This document shows positions 14,462 through 24,475 of a stretch of DNA of 45,532 bases, one piece after another. Within the stretch, counting starts at the first letter, position 1. Every line of letters begins with the position of its first letter. The position numbers and the translations under genes are program-made. This stretch comes from Brevibacterium sp. GTDB lineage: Bacteria > Actinomycetota > Actinomycetes > Actinomycetales > Brevibacteriaceae. Location of the stretch: assembly GCF_022712115.1 (NCBI RefSeq), contig NZ_JALAHB010000203.1:1-45532 (forward strand), written 5' to 3'. The notes under the pieces were generated by a model. That model made no database searches and was not told the DNA's origin. It saw only the letters and a program-made list of their open reading frames with translations.

Positions 14462-15384
14462 GAGGTCCTCTCCTCTCCGACGGGGGAATCGGCGTCCTCG
14501 ACGAGCTGTGCCTCGAGCCGGGCCGCGCCGTCGCTGGCACCCAGGTCCACGTCGTGGTGCGCCCCCAGGTAGGCGTCCACGACGGCGGGATCGGACATCA
14601 CGGTGTCCGGCGGTCCTTCCGCCACCACGCTGCCGGCGGCCATGACGACGACCCAGTCGGCGATGTGCCGGACCATGTGCATGTCGTGCTCGACGAACAG
14701 CACCGTCATGCCCTCCTCGCGGAGCCCGGTGATGTGGTCGAGCAGTGACTGCTTGAGCGCCGGATTCACCCCGGCCATCGGCTCGTCGAGCATGACCAGC
14801 CGCGGACGGGTCATGAGGGCGCGTGCCATCTCGAGGAGCTTGCGCTGCCCGCCGGACATGCTGGCGGCGTAGTCCTCGCGCTTGGCGTCGAGCCTGAACC
14901 GCGCGAGGAGCTCGTCGGCCCGTGCGGTGTTCTCCCGCTCCTGCCTCCTCCATAGCCACGGCATGAGCGCGGTGCGCAGCCGCTCGCCGGTCTGCCCCGT
15001 GGCCCCCAGCCGCATGTTCTCGAGGACGGAGAGCTTGCCGAGCACCTTCGTGAGCTGGAAGGTGCGGACCATCCCGAGGTGGGCGACCCTGTGCGGCCGC
15101 ATGCCGGCCAGCGGTCTCCCGTCGAACTCCCAGGTGCCGCTCTGGGGCGTGTCGAAGCCGGTGAGGAGGTTGAACAGGGTCGTCTTCCCGGCGCCGTTGG
15201 GGCCGATGAGCGCGGTGATCCGGTGCCGTGGGATCTCGAGGTGGTCGACGTCCACGGCGGTGAGGGCGCCGAAGGTCCGGCGGACCCCGCGGGCCACGAG
15301 GATCGGATCGCGCTTGGCGCATCCGGGCCCGGACGCGCCGTCCTTCGCGATGGCCTCGGCGGTGGGTGTCTGCTGCGGGCTCAT
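14458..15384 (-). CDS. livG: Branched-chain amino acid ABC transporter ATP-binding protein LivG
   Basis: 308 residues, somewhat long for LivG because of about 25 extra N-terminal and about 30 extra C-terminal residues. Walker A ALIGPNGAGKTT, signature SMSGGQRKLLEMARALM, Walker B RLVMLDEPMAGVNP and H-loop FVEHDMHMV are present. The N-terminal segment is Thr/Ala/Gly-rich and may be a tether. It starts at ATG 15384 and overlaps livM by 4 nt and livF by 4 nt. Confidence 0.95.
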   Translation of the reverse strand: MSPQQTPTAEAIAKDGASGPGCAKRDPILVARGVRRTFGALTAVDVDHLEIPRHRITALIGPNGAGKTTLFNLLTGFDTPQSGTWEFDGRPLAGMRPHRVAHLGMVRTFQLTKVLGKLSVLENMRLGATGQTGERLRTALMPWLWRRQERENTARADELLARFRLDAKREDYAASMSGGQRKLLEMARALMTRPRLVMLDEPMAGVNPALKQSLLDHITGLREEGMTVLFVEHDMHMVRHIADWVVVMAAGSVVAEGPPDTVMSDPAVVDAYLGAHHDVDLGASDGAARLEAQLVEDADSPVGEERTS

Positions 15385-16361
15385 GAGAACACCAGCTCCT
15401 TGCGATTGCCGAATATGCCCTGCGGGCGGAAGATCATGAGGAGCATGAGGGCCACGCCCACCATGATGTAGCGGAGCTGGCCGGCCTGGACGGTGGAGAT
15501 GATCGTCACCGTCCCGGACTCGACGAGGCCCACGAGGATGCCCTGGGTGAGGGAGAGGACGATCCAGAAGAGCATCGCGCCGACCACCGGCCCGATGATG
15601 GTCGTCATGCCGCCGAGGAGGAGGCAGGTCCAGAGGAAGAACGTGAGCTCGGTGCCGAACCGCGCGGGCTGGACGGAACCGGTGCCGAGCACGAACACGA
15701 GGCCGCCGAGGGTGCCCATCAGGCCGCCGATCATGAGCGCCTGCATCTTGTAGAGGTAGACGTTCTTGCCGAGCGAGCGCACCGCGTCCTCGTCCTCCCT
15801 GATGCCCTTGAGCACCCGGCCCCAGGGGCTGCGGACGAGCAGGGCGAGGACGGCGCCGGTGAGGACGACGAGCGCCCAGGCGACGATGATGGCCCAGAGC
15901 TGGTTGGCGCCCACGACCAGCGGGCCGATCGCGTACTGGCCCGGGGGGATCGGGCTGAGCGCGTAGAAGCCGCGTTCGAAGGCGGCGAGCCCGTTGGCCG
16001 CCCCGGTGTACTCGGTGAGCTGGTTGGTGGTGACGACGTATCTGATGATCTCCGCCGCGGCGATGGTGACGATCGCGAGGTAGTCCGCCCGCAGCCGCAG
16101 CGTGGGCAGTCCGAGCACCAGCGCGAGGCCGAGGGAGGCCGTCAGTGAGACGAGCACCGCCGCCCAGAGCGGCGCGTCGAAGGTGAGCACTGAGACGGCG
16201 AAGGCGTAGGCGCCGACCGCCATGAAGCCGGCCTGGCCGAAGTTGAGCAGTCCGGAGAAGCCGAAGTGCAGGGCGAGGCCGAGTGCTGCGAGTGCATAGG
16301 CGGCGGTGTTGGGGTTGATGATCTCCCAGGCCGCGTTCGTGAGGATGCTTGAGAAATCCAT
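15381..16361 (-). CDS. livM: Branched-chain amino acid ABC transporter permease LivM
   Basis: 326 residues with about nine hydrophobic helices. The LivM landmarks GLALHFGFSGLLNFGQAGFMAVGAYA near the N-terminus, the cytoplasmic coupling loop RSPWGRVLKGIREDEDAVRSLGKNV, and the C-terminal RPQGIFG are present. It forms the membrane channel with LivH. The gene overlaps livG by 4 nt; 26 nt separate it from livH. The start ATG 16361 is followed by MDFSSILTNAAWEI, typical of the family. Confidence 0.95.
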   Translation of the reverse strand: MDFSSILTNAAWEIINPNTAAYALAALGLALHFGFSGLLNFGQAGFMAVGAYAFAVSVLTFDAPLWAAVLVSLTASLGLALVLGLPTLRLRADYLAIVTIAAAEIIRYVVTTNQLTEYTGAANGLAAFERGFYALSPIPPGQYAIGPLVVGANQLWAIIVAWALVVLTGAVLALLVRSPWGRVLKGIREDEDAVRSLGKNVYLYKMQALMIGGLMGTLGGLVFVLGTGSVQPARFGTELTFFLWTCLLLGGMTTIIGPVVGAMLFWIVLSLTQGILVGLVESGTVTIISTVQAGQLRYIMVGVALMLLMIFRPQGIFGNRKELVFS

Positions 16362-16387
16362 GGTGGGTCCTTCGCGGATGCGGCCTC

Positions 16388-17821
16388 TCAGCCGATCCTG
16401 TCCTTTCTGCCGAGCAGCCCCTGGGGTCGGAAGATCAGCACCAGGATCATCATGAGGAGAGCGCCGACGTACTTGAGGTCGGCGGCGAGCCAGATGGTCG
16501 AGATCTCCGTGAGGAGACCCACGAAGACCGAGCCGATGAGAGCGCCGTAGATCGTGCCGAGACCGCCCAGCGTCACTGCCGCGAAGATCATGAGGAGGAT
16601 CTGCTGGCCCATGTTGAACGTCACCCCCGGGCGGTAGAACGCGTAGAGGATGCCGGCGAGCGCCGCGAGCGCGGCTCCGATGATCCACACGAGCCGGATG
16701 ACGCGGTCCACGTTGATGCCCGAGGCCGAGGCCAGGGCCGGGTTGTCCGCGACGGCCCGCGTCGCCTTGCCCAGGCGCGAGTAGGAGAGGACGAGCGCGA
16801 TCGCGATGATGATGACGAGCGCGATGAGCATCGAGGTGAGGTTGTTCACCGTGATGCCGAACGGGCCGAACCTCAGCACCTGGGACTGCGCGCCCGGCAG
16901 CTGCCGGGTGGAGCCGCCGAAGAAGAAGAGGAGCACATAGCGCATCGTCAGCGCGAAGCCGATCGACACGATCATCATCGGCACCAGGCCGGCGCGCCGG
17001 TCCCGGAGCGGCTTCCACAGGACGGTGTCGTTGAGGTAGCCGTAGAGGCCGCCGACCACCACGGCGCCGAGCGCGGCCGCCCAGAAGGGCAGCCCCGCCG
17101 CGGAGAGGAAGAAGGCCGCGACGGCGCCGAGGGTGACCGTCTCCCCGTGCGAGAAGTTGTTGAGACCGGTGGTGCCGTAGACGAGCGACAGACCCACCGC
17201 GGCGAGGCCGAGGATGAGGCCGAACGTCAGGCCCGCCAGGGCGCGCTCGCCCAGCACCACCCAGAAGCTCCTGCCGGCAGCCGGCGGCGCGGTTCCCTCG
17301 GGCTCCGCGCCGGGCTGTGCGGAGTCCGCCTCCCCGGCGGAGCCTCCCGTGCCGGCGTCCCCGCCCGCGTCCGAGGGGGCGGGGGAGGAGGCGCCGTCCT
17401 CGCCGGAGCCGGAGCCGAACCGGAAGATCACGCCGGCATTGCTGGTGCTGCCGAAGGAGACCTCCCGGGGATTCGACTCGTCCGGTGCGAGGGAGACGCC
17501 GGAGGGCAGTGTGCTCTCGTCGAGTTCGACCGCATAGGTCCCGCCCGCCGGGAAGCGCAGCTCCCAGCGGCCGGCGTCGTCGGTGACCGTCTCCGCGCTG
17601 CCGCCCTCGCCCTCGCCGGTGAGGCGGACGCCCTCGAGCGGTTCCCTGTCCTCGTCGCGGAGCGTGCCCTTGATCGAGTAGGCGTCCTCCGTCTCCTGTG
17701 CGAGGGGCGAGGCGGCTGCGGGCGGCGCCAGGAGGGTGCCGAGCGCCGCGAGGAGGAGTGCGGCCAGGATCACCGCGGATCGCAGTGGGGCGGGACTCCG
17801 CCCGGGTGTGGATGTGTTCAC
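16388..17821 (-). CDS. livH: LivH-type ABC permease with N-terminal secreted Ig-like domain
   Basis: 477 residues, against about 290-310 for ordinary LivH. Residues 1-38 look like a signal peptide (LAALGTLLAPPAAAS). Residues about 46-135 form a carboxypeptidase-regulatory or SdrB-like beta-sandwich: YSIKGTLRDEDREPLEGVRLT, TVTDDAGRWELRFPAGGTYAVEL. Residues about 136-183 are a Gly/Ser/Ala/Glu linker. The permease (about 186-477) is complete, with GLNNFSHGETVTLGA, the coupling loop SRLGKATRAVADNPALA and RPQGLLG. The added domain would lie outside the membrane and could dock the LivK lipoprotein or bind cell wall; this is inference. First gene of livHMGF. Confidence 0.92.
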   Translation of the reverse strand: MNTSTPGRSPAPLRSAVILAALLLAALGTLLAPPAAASPLAQETEDAYSIKGTLRDEDREPLEGVRLTGEGEGGSAETVTDDAGRWELRFPAGGTYAVELDESTLPSGVSLAPDESNPREVSFGSTSNAGVIFRFGSGSGEDGASSPAPSDAGGDAGTGGSAGEADSAQPGAEPEGTAPPAAGRSFWVVLGERALAGLTFGLILGLAAVGLSLVYGTTGLNNFSHGETVTLGAVAAFFLSAAGLPFWAAALGAVVVGGLYGYLNDTVLWKPLRDRRAGLVPMMIVSIGFALTMRYVLLFFFGGSTRQLPGAQSQVLRFGPFGITVNNLTSMLIALVIIIAIALVLSYSRLGKATRAVADNPALASASGINVDRVIRLVWIIGAALAALAGILYAFYRPGVTFNMGQQILLMIFAAVTLGGLGTIYGALIGSVFVGLLTEISTIWLAADLKYVGALLMMILVLIFRPQGLLGRKDRIG

Positions 17822-17870
17822 TGGTGGAGGGTCCCGTCCTTCCGAGCGGCACGCGACGCGGGTCGCGGAA

Positions 17871-17903
17871 TGTGCCGCAGATCACATGTGTGAGGGAATG
17901 CTA
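17871..17903 (-). promoter_or_regulatory. livHMGF promoter with CRP/GlxR-like operator
   Basis: On the minus strand a -10 box TAGCAT lies at 17898-17903. Downstream of it, at 17871-17886, is TGTGC-CGCAGA-TCACA (plus-strand reading), nine of ten matches to TGTGA-N6-TCACA. An inverted repeat TCACA-TG-TGTGA (17882-17893) overlaps it at the expected start point. Position suggests repression. Confidence 0.45.
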
Positions 17904-17990
17904 CACCGGCCCGAGGCCCTCTCCCGCCCGTATGCGCAGAAGTCTGGTCACAGTTGTGTCTCCGCCTCCCGCAGGACGCCCGCCCGGGCC

Positions 17991-18013
17991 GTGTCCGTGC
18001 CCCGCGCTATCGT
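17991..18013 (+). promoter_or_regulatory. uvrB promoter, RecA-NDp/PafBC-like and leaderless
   Basis: GTGTCCGTG (17991-17999), 8 nt, TATCGT (18008-18013), 6 nt, then ATG 18020. The upstream box is identical to that of uvrA, and spacing agrees with the mycobacterial DNA-damage promoter TTGTCRGTG-N8-TANNNT. Confidence 0.65.
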
Positions 18014-18019
18014 GAGGGC

Positions 18020-20227
<2,208 letters not shown>

Positions 20228-20252
20228 GTGAGACGCCGGCACCCGATCGGTG

Positions 20253-20258
20253 TACCAT
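20253..20258 (+). promoter_or_regulatory. -10 box of the terC-type gene
   Basis: TACCAT starts 25 nt after the uvrB stop and about 18 nt before the riboswitch core. No clear -35 is visible. Confidence 0.35.
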
Positions 20259-20269
20259 GAAGCGTTCGG

Positions 20270-20398
20270 TGAAGGGGAGTATCCCACCCTGGTCCACACT
20301 CGTCAGCTCGATCCGGACGGTGCGCGTGCTCTGAGGGCGCGCACTCCGGGTCCGGGTGTGGAGCGGTCTGCCAAGGCCGTGGGAGAGACTTTCGACCG
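20270..20398 (+). ncRNA. yybP-ykoY (Mn2+) riboswitch candidate
   Basis: The 200-nt leader between uvrB and the TerC gene has the two conserved blocks of this riboswitch class: GAAGGGGAGTA (20271-20281) near the 5' end and GGGAGAGACTTTCGACC (20381-20397) near the 3' end. The GC-rich insertion between them can form the extra arm. The class binds Mn2+ and commonly controls TerC-family and other manganese exporters. An SD (GAAAGG) lies 33 nt downstream, so control of translation is plausible. I judged this by eye, not with a covariance model. Confidence 0.75.
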
Positions 20399-20430
20399 CG
20401 TCCATCACGCTCCTCTCTCGAAAGGCATCC

Positions 20431-21420
20431 ATGCTGGAGTTCTTCCAGGACCCCTACCACGTGTTCGAGGTCGTCTCGTCCGTCGTGCTGGTCCTCATCC
20501 TCGTTGCCGACCTGCTGCTGGTCGTCAAGCGCCCCCATGTGCCCTCCATGAAGGAGGCGACCCTGTGGGTGGTCTTCTACGTGTCCCTCGCCCTCGTGTT
20601 CGCGGGGATCCTCTTCGCGATGGGCGATGCCGAGCACGGCGGGCAGTTCCTCGCGGGCTGGCTCACGGAGTACAGCCTGAGCATCGACAACCTGTTCGTG
20701 TTCATCGTGATCATGACCGGGTTCTCCGTGCCGCGGAAGTACCAGCAGGAGGTGCTCATGGTGGGCATCATCCTCGCGCTCATCTTCCGCGGCATCTTCA
20801 TCGTCGCCGGCGCGGCGGTGATCGAGAGCTTCATCGAGGTCTTCTTCCTGTTCGGCGTCTTCCTCCTGTGGACGGCCTGGCGGCAGGCCTTCAGCGAGGA
20901 GGACCCGGATTCGGAGAACGGCCTCATCCGCATCCTGCGCAAGCGCATCAACATCACGGAGGAGTTCCACGAGAACAAGCTGCGCGTGAACATCGACGGC
21001 ACCAAGTACTGGACGCCGATGCTCATCGTGTTCATCGCCATCGGCTCCACGGACATCATGTTCGCCCTGGACTCGATCCCCGCGATCTTCGGCATCACGC
21101 AGGATCCGTTCCTCGTGTTCACCGCCAATGTCTTCGCCCTCATGGGCCTGCGTCAGCTCTACTTCCTGCTGGGCGGTCTGCTGGACAAGCTGCCGTACCT
21201 CCACTACGGGATCGCTGCGATCCTCGCGTTCATCGGCGTGAAGCTCGTCCTCCATGCCCTCCACGAGTCGGACTGGTTCCCGGAGTCCTTCCGCCACAGC
21301 GTCCCGGAGATCAGCACCTGGACGTCGCTGGGCTTCATCATCGTCTCGATGCTCGTGGCGACGATCGCCAGCCTCATCGCCATGCGGCGGGCGGAGGAGA
21401 AGCCCCTCCACCGCGACTGA
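20431..21420 (+). CDS. TerC-family membrane protein, probable manganese exporter
   Basis: 329 residues with eight or nine hydrophobic helices. The family's acidic intramembrane motifs are visible: TEYSLSIDNLFVFIVIM (about 79-95) and FIAIGSTDIMFALDSIPAIFGIT (about 205-228). A charged cytoplasmic loop (EEDPDSENGLIRILRKRINITEEF) separates the halves. TerC proteins such as MeeF/MeeY/Alx export Mn2+, often to metallate secreted enzymes. ATG 20431 has GAAAGG 6 nt upstream. The upstream riboswitch supports the metal role. The last codons and stop are part of a 60-bp duplication (see repeats). Confidence 0.93.
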   Translation: MLEFFQDPYHVFEVVSSVVLVLILVADLLLVVKRPHVPSMKEATLWVVFYVSLALVFAGILFAMGDAEHGGQFLAGWLTEYSLSIDNLFVFIVIMTGFSVPRKYQQEVLMVGIILALIFRGIFIVAGAAVIESFIEVFFLFGVFLLWTAWRQAFSEEDPDSENGLIRILRKRINITEEFHENKLRVNIDGTKYWTPMLIVFIAIGSTDIMFALDSIPAIFGITQDPFLVFTANVFALMGLRQLYFLLGGLLDKLPYLHYGIAAILAFIGVKLVLHALHESDWFPESFRHSVPEISTWTSLGFIIVSMLVATIASLIAMRRAEEKPLHRD

Positions 21421-21432
21421 GCAGGTCAGCGC
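21403..21432 (+). repeat. 30-bp direct repeat, copy 1 (spans the terC stop)
   Basis: CCCCTCCACCGCGACTGAGC... encodes the final residues PLHRD and the stop of the TerC protein, and recurs exactly 60 bp downstream over 30 bp. Confidence 0.9.
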
Positions 21433-21462
21433 GAGGAAGGGATCCGGTCGGAGAGACGGACA

Positions 21463-21492
21463 CCCCTCCACCGCGACTGAGCAGGTCAGCGC
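21463..21492 (+). repeat. 30-bp direct repeat, copy 2
   Basis: Identical over 30 bp to 21403-21432, at a 60-bp period, including the TGA. It looks like a tandem duplication of the gene end, or a terC tail left after sequence exchange. Confidence 0.9.
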
Positions 21493-21504
21493 AGACTGCC
21501 CCGC

Positions 21505-21550
21505 CGCACGCAGCCCCTCCGCACCATCCGGTGCGGAGGGGCTGCGTGCG
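21505..21550. terminator. Bidirectional terminator between terC and the YciI gene
   Basis: A 21-bp perfect stem (21505-21525 with 21530-21550) around loop ATCC; the arm begins CGCACGCAGCCCCTCCGCAC. It lies between convergent genes. Confidence 0.75.
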
Positions 21551-21579
21551 TGCGGAGCGCGGGCTCTGCGCGAGGAGCC

Positions 21580-21867
21580 TCAGGCCGCGAAGGGCCCGAA
21601 CACCGGCGTCCAGGCGCGGATCGTCGTCTCCGCGATGACCCCGGCCTCGGCGTAGGGGTCCTGGCCGATGATCGCGGCGACCTCCTCCTTGGACCCGGCG
21701 GAGACGATGAGCAGTCCGCCCGGGGTGAGCTCGTCCTCGAGGGGGCCGGCCGCCAGCAGCGTGCCCTCCTCGTAGAGGCGGCCCAGGGTCTCGCGGTGCG
21801 CGGGGCGGATGCCCATGCGCTTCTCGGTGTCCGGTCCGTAGACATAGGTGACGGCGAAGACGGCCAC
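21580..21867 (-). CDS. YciI family protein
   Basis: 95 residues, a single ferredoxin-like YciI domain. Motif residues are in RPAHRETLGRLYEEGTLLAAGPL, where the His and the following Gly-rich segment form the conserved pocket, and in DPYAEAGV. The family includes small dimeric dehalogenase-like or hydrolase-like proteins, mostly of unknown function. Start is GTG with AGGAGGG about 4-5 nt upstream. It is divergent from the helicase gene. Confidence 0.9.
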   Translation of the reverse strand: MAVFAVTYVYGPDTEKRMGIRPAHRETLGRLYEEGTLLAAGPLEDELTPGGLLIVSAGSKEEVAAIIGQDPYAEAGVIAETTIRAWTPVFGPFAA

Positions 21868-21882
21868 AGTGCCCTCCTGGTG

Positions 21883-21892
21883 ATCGTAGGAT
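21883..21892. promoter_or_regulatory. Overlapping divergent -10 boxes (YciI gene and helicase)
   Basis: TACGAT on the minus strand (21883-21888) and TAGGAT on the plus strand (21887-21892) share two bases. Polymerase could not occupy both at once, so the two promoters may compete. Confidence 0.35.
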
Positions 21893-21936
21893 TGAGTGGT
21901 CCGAGCCTATCTCCCCTTCCGCTAGGAGCTGCACAC

Positions 21937-24450
21937 GTGCCCCGTCTCGTCCCGATCCCCGAGGACTTCGCCACTGCGGACACCGTGTGGGAGGCGTTCG
22001 AGGAGCACCTGCGGGACCAGGGGATCACCCCCTACCCGGCGCAGGAGGAGGCGATCCTCACGGTGCTCGCGGGGGACAATGCGATCGTCGCCACGCCCAC
22101 GGGCTCTGGGAAGTCCACGGTGGCCCTCGCCGCCCTCTACTACGCGGTGTCCACCGGCAGGACCGCCTACTACACCGCGCCGCTCAAGGCGCTCGTGAGC
22201 GAGAAGTTCTTCTCGCTCGTCGAGGCGCTGGGTGCGGAGAACGTGGGAATGGTCACCGGCGACACGGCCGTGAACGCGGACGCCCCCGTCATCTGCGCGA
22301 CGGCGGAGATCCTCGCCAACCATGCGCTGCGACAGGGCGCGGAGCTCGACGTCGCCCTCGTCGTCATGGACGAGTTCCACTACTTCGGGGATCCGCAGAG
22401 GGGCTGGGCCTGGCAGGTGCCGCTCCTCGAGCTGCCGCAGACGCAGTTCGTCCTCATGTCCGCCACGCTGGGCGACACCACGGAGATCGAACGCCGGCTC
22501 ACAGAGCTCACCGGCCGCGACACCGCCTGCATCAGCTCCGCGGAGCGGCCGGTGCCGCTGGAGTTCGAGTACTCGCAGAAGCCGCTGCTGGACAAGCTCT
22601 CCGAACTCGTGCGCGAGGACCGGGCGCCGGTCTACGTGGTGTCCTTCGTGCAGGCGCGCACGGTGGAGCTCGCGCAGTCGATCCTCAGTGCCAACCTCAC
22701 GAGCCGCGAACAGCGGGACCGGATCGCAGAGGAGGTGCGCGGCTTCCGGTTCGGCAAGGGATTCGGGGAGACGCTGCGCCGGCTCGTCCTCGGGGGCGTG
22801 GGCGTGCACCACGCCGGCATGCTCCCGCGCTACCGGCGCCTCGTCGAACATCTGGCGCTCACGGGTCTGCTGAGCGTGGTGTGCGGCACGGACACGCTCG
22901 GTGTGGGCATCAACGTGCCCATCCGGACCGTGCTGCTCACCTCGCTCACCAAGTACGACGGGCGCCGGGTGCGGCAGCTGCAGGTGCGCGAGTTCCTGCA
23001 GATCGCCGGCCGCGCGGGCCGCGCGGGATTCGACTCGGTGGGCTATGTCGTCGCGCAGGCGCCGGAGCACGAGATCGAGAACGTCCAGGCGCTCGCGAAG
23101 GCCGGGGACGATCCCAAGAAGCGGAAGAAGGTGCGGAAGAAGCAGGCGCCGGAGGGCTTCGTGGGCTGGTCGGAGCAGAGCTTCCGGAAGCTCGTCGACG
23201 GCACGCCGGAGCTGCTCCGCTCGCACATGCGGATCACCCACTCGACGATCGTCAACCTCCTGGCGCGTCCGCACGCGGGGGTCGACACCGTCCGCGACTT
23301 CATCGAGCGCACGCACGAGAGCCGCGACCGCCAGCTCGACCTCATGCTGCGGGCGCTGCAGATCGGTCGGACGCTCCTGGCCGGCGGCGTCGTGGAGCGC
23401 GTGGAGGTGCCCGGGGGTGCGGAGTACCGGCTGAGCGAGGAGCTGGGCCCGGACTTCGCGCTCAACCAGCCGCTGAGCCCGTTCGCGCTGGCCGCACTCG
23501 ATCTCTTCGACCCGGAGGGCGAGAGCTGGGCGCTCGATGCGCTCAGCGTCATCGAGGCCACCACCCAGATCCAGTACCACATCCTCCGGGGCCAGCTGGA
23601 CCGGATCAGGGGCGAGGAGCTCGCCGCGCTCAAGGCCGAGGGCGTCGAGTACACGGAGCGCATGGCGATCCTCGACGAGATCGACGTGCCCCGGCCCAAC
23701 CGGGAGGTGCTCGAGGAGGCGTTCGAGGCGTACGCGGCCTCGGCTCCGTGGGTGCGCGAGATCGGGATCGAGCCCAAGGCGATCGTCGCGGACATGATCT
23801 CGCAGTCCATGAACTTCTCGCAGTTCGTCGCCTACTACGGCCTGGCACGCGTGGAGGGCGGTCTGCTCCGGTACCTGCTGGACGTGGTCCGGGGACTCAC
23901 GCAGACGGTGCCGGTCGACCGGCGGGGAGAGGAGCTCGAGAGCATCATCACCTGGCTGAGCGACCTGGTGGTCCGCGTGGACTCGAGCCTCGTCGAGGAA
24001 TGGGAGAAGCTCACGGATCCCACCGAGGCCGTCCCCGAGGAGGCGCTCACCGCCCTGCGGCAGACGTTCACCTCCGATCGCCGCCGGTTCGCCGCGGCAG
24101 TGCGCAATGCGCTGTTCCACCGGGTGCTGCTGGCGGAGCGCGCCGCCTACCGCGCGCTGGGCGACCTGGACTCGGGCTCCGGCTGGGGCGCCCGGGAGTG
24201 GGAGGACGCGATCGAGGACTTCTACGAGGAGTACGGGGAACTCGGCATCGACCAGGCCGCCCGCAGTCCCCGGCTGGTGCAGATCGAGGACGGACCCGGG
24301 GCGCGGGAGTGGACGGCACGCCAGATCCTCAGCGACCCGCAGGGCGACCACGACTGGGCGATCACGGCGGTCGTGGATCTCGACGCCTCCGACGAGGCGG
24401 GCGAGGCGGTGCTGCGGATCGAATCCGTGGGCCCGCTCACGGGGAGCTGA
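21937..24450 (+). CDS. Ski2-like DEAD/DEAH-box helicase with DUF3516-type C-terminus
   Basis: 837 residues. Helicase core (about 20-400): Q-like region YPAQEEAI, Walker A VATPTGSGKST, motif Ia YYTAPLKALV, Walker B as DEFH in VVMDEFHYFGD, motif III MSATLGDT, motif V GTDTLGVGINVPIRTV and motif VI QIAGRAGRAG. These are Ski2/HelY-like superfamily II features. The long C-terminal half (about 440-837) resembles the actinobacterial DUF3516 region. It probably remodels RNA. GTG 21937 has AGGAG 8 nt upstream; the frame upstream of it overlaps the YciI gene and is ignored. The last 6 codons and stop lie in a 34-bp sequence repeated 6.1 kb downstream. Confidence 0.9.
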   Translation: MPRLVPIPEDFATADTVWEAFEEHLRDQGITPYPAQEEAILTVLAGDNAIVATPTGSGKSTVALAALYYAVSTGRTAYYTAPLKALVSEKFFSLVEALGAENVGMVTGDTAVNADAPVICATAEILANHALRQGAELDVALVVMDEFHYFGDPQRGWAWQVPLLELPQTQFVLMSATLGDTTEIERRLTELTGRDTACISSAERPVPLEFEYSQKPLLDKLSELVREDRAPVYVVSFVQARTVELAQSILSANLTSREQRDRIAEEVRGFRFGKGFGETLRRLVLGGVGVHHAGMLPRYRRLVEHLALTGLLSVVCGTDTLGVGINVPIRTVLLTSLTKYDGRRVRQLQVREFLQIAGRAGRAGFDSVGYVVAQAPEHEIENVQALAKAGDDPKKRKKVRKKQAPEGFVGWSEQSFRKLVDGTPELLRSHMRITHSTIVNLLARPHAGVDTVRDFIERTHESRDRQLDLMLRALQIGRTLLAGGVVERVEVPGGAEYRLSEELGPDFALNQPLSPFALAALDLFDPEGESWALDALSVIEATTQIQYHILRGQLDRIRGEELAALKAEGVEYTERMAILDEIDVPRPNREVLEEAFEAYAASAPWVREIGIEPKAIVADMISQSMNFSQFVAYYGLARVEGGLLRYLLDVVRGLTQTVPVDRRGEELESIITWLSDLVVRVDSSLVEEWEKLTDPTEAVPEEALTALRQTFTSDRRRFAAAVRNALFHRVLLAERAAYRALGDLDSGSGWGAREWEDAIEDFYEEYGELGIDQAARSPRLVQIEDGPGAREWTARQILSDPQGDHDWAITAVVDLDASDEAGEAVLRIESVGPLTGS

Positions 24451-24464
24451 GGGCGCGTGGGTCC
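24431..24464 (+). repeat. 34-bp flanking direct repeat, left copy
   Basis: Begins GCCCGCTCACGGGGAG and includes the last codons (PLTGS) and TGA of the helicase gene. It ends immediately before the IclR stop codon and matches 30516-30549 with a single mismatch (C here, G there). Confidence 0.9.
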
Positions 24465-24475
24465 TCAGCGCGCCC
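24451..24475. terminator. Weak hairpin between helicase and IclR genes
   Basis: GGGCGCG and CGCGCCC form a 7-bp GC stem around an 11-nt loop just after the helicase stop and across the IclR stop. It is much weaker than the other convergent-site hairpins in this window, and the right repeat copy does not keep it. Confidence 0.35.

Noticed and set aside
17947-17959. TCACAGTTGTGT as another CRP-like site upstream of uvrB
   Set aside because: The arms are in the opposite orientation to TGTGA-N6-TCACA with a 2-nt centre; probably chance.
17822-18019. LexA (SOS) box near uvrB or uvrA
   Set aside because: No GAAC-N4-GTTC element seen in either upstream region; the RecA-NDp-like motif fits better.
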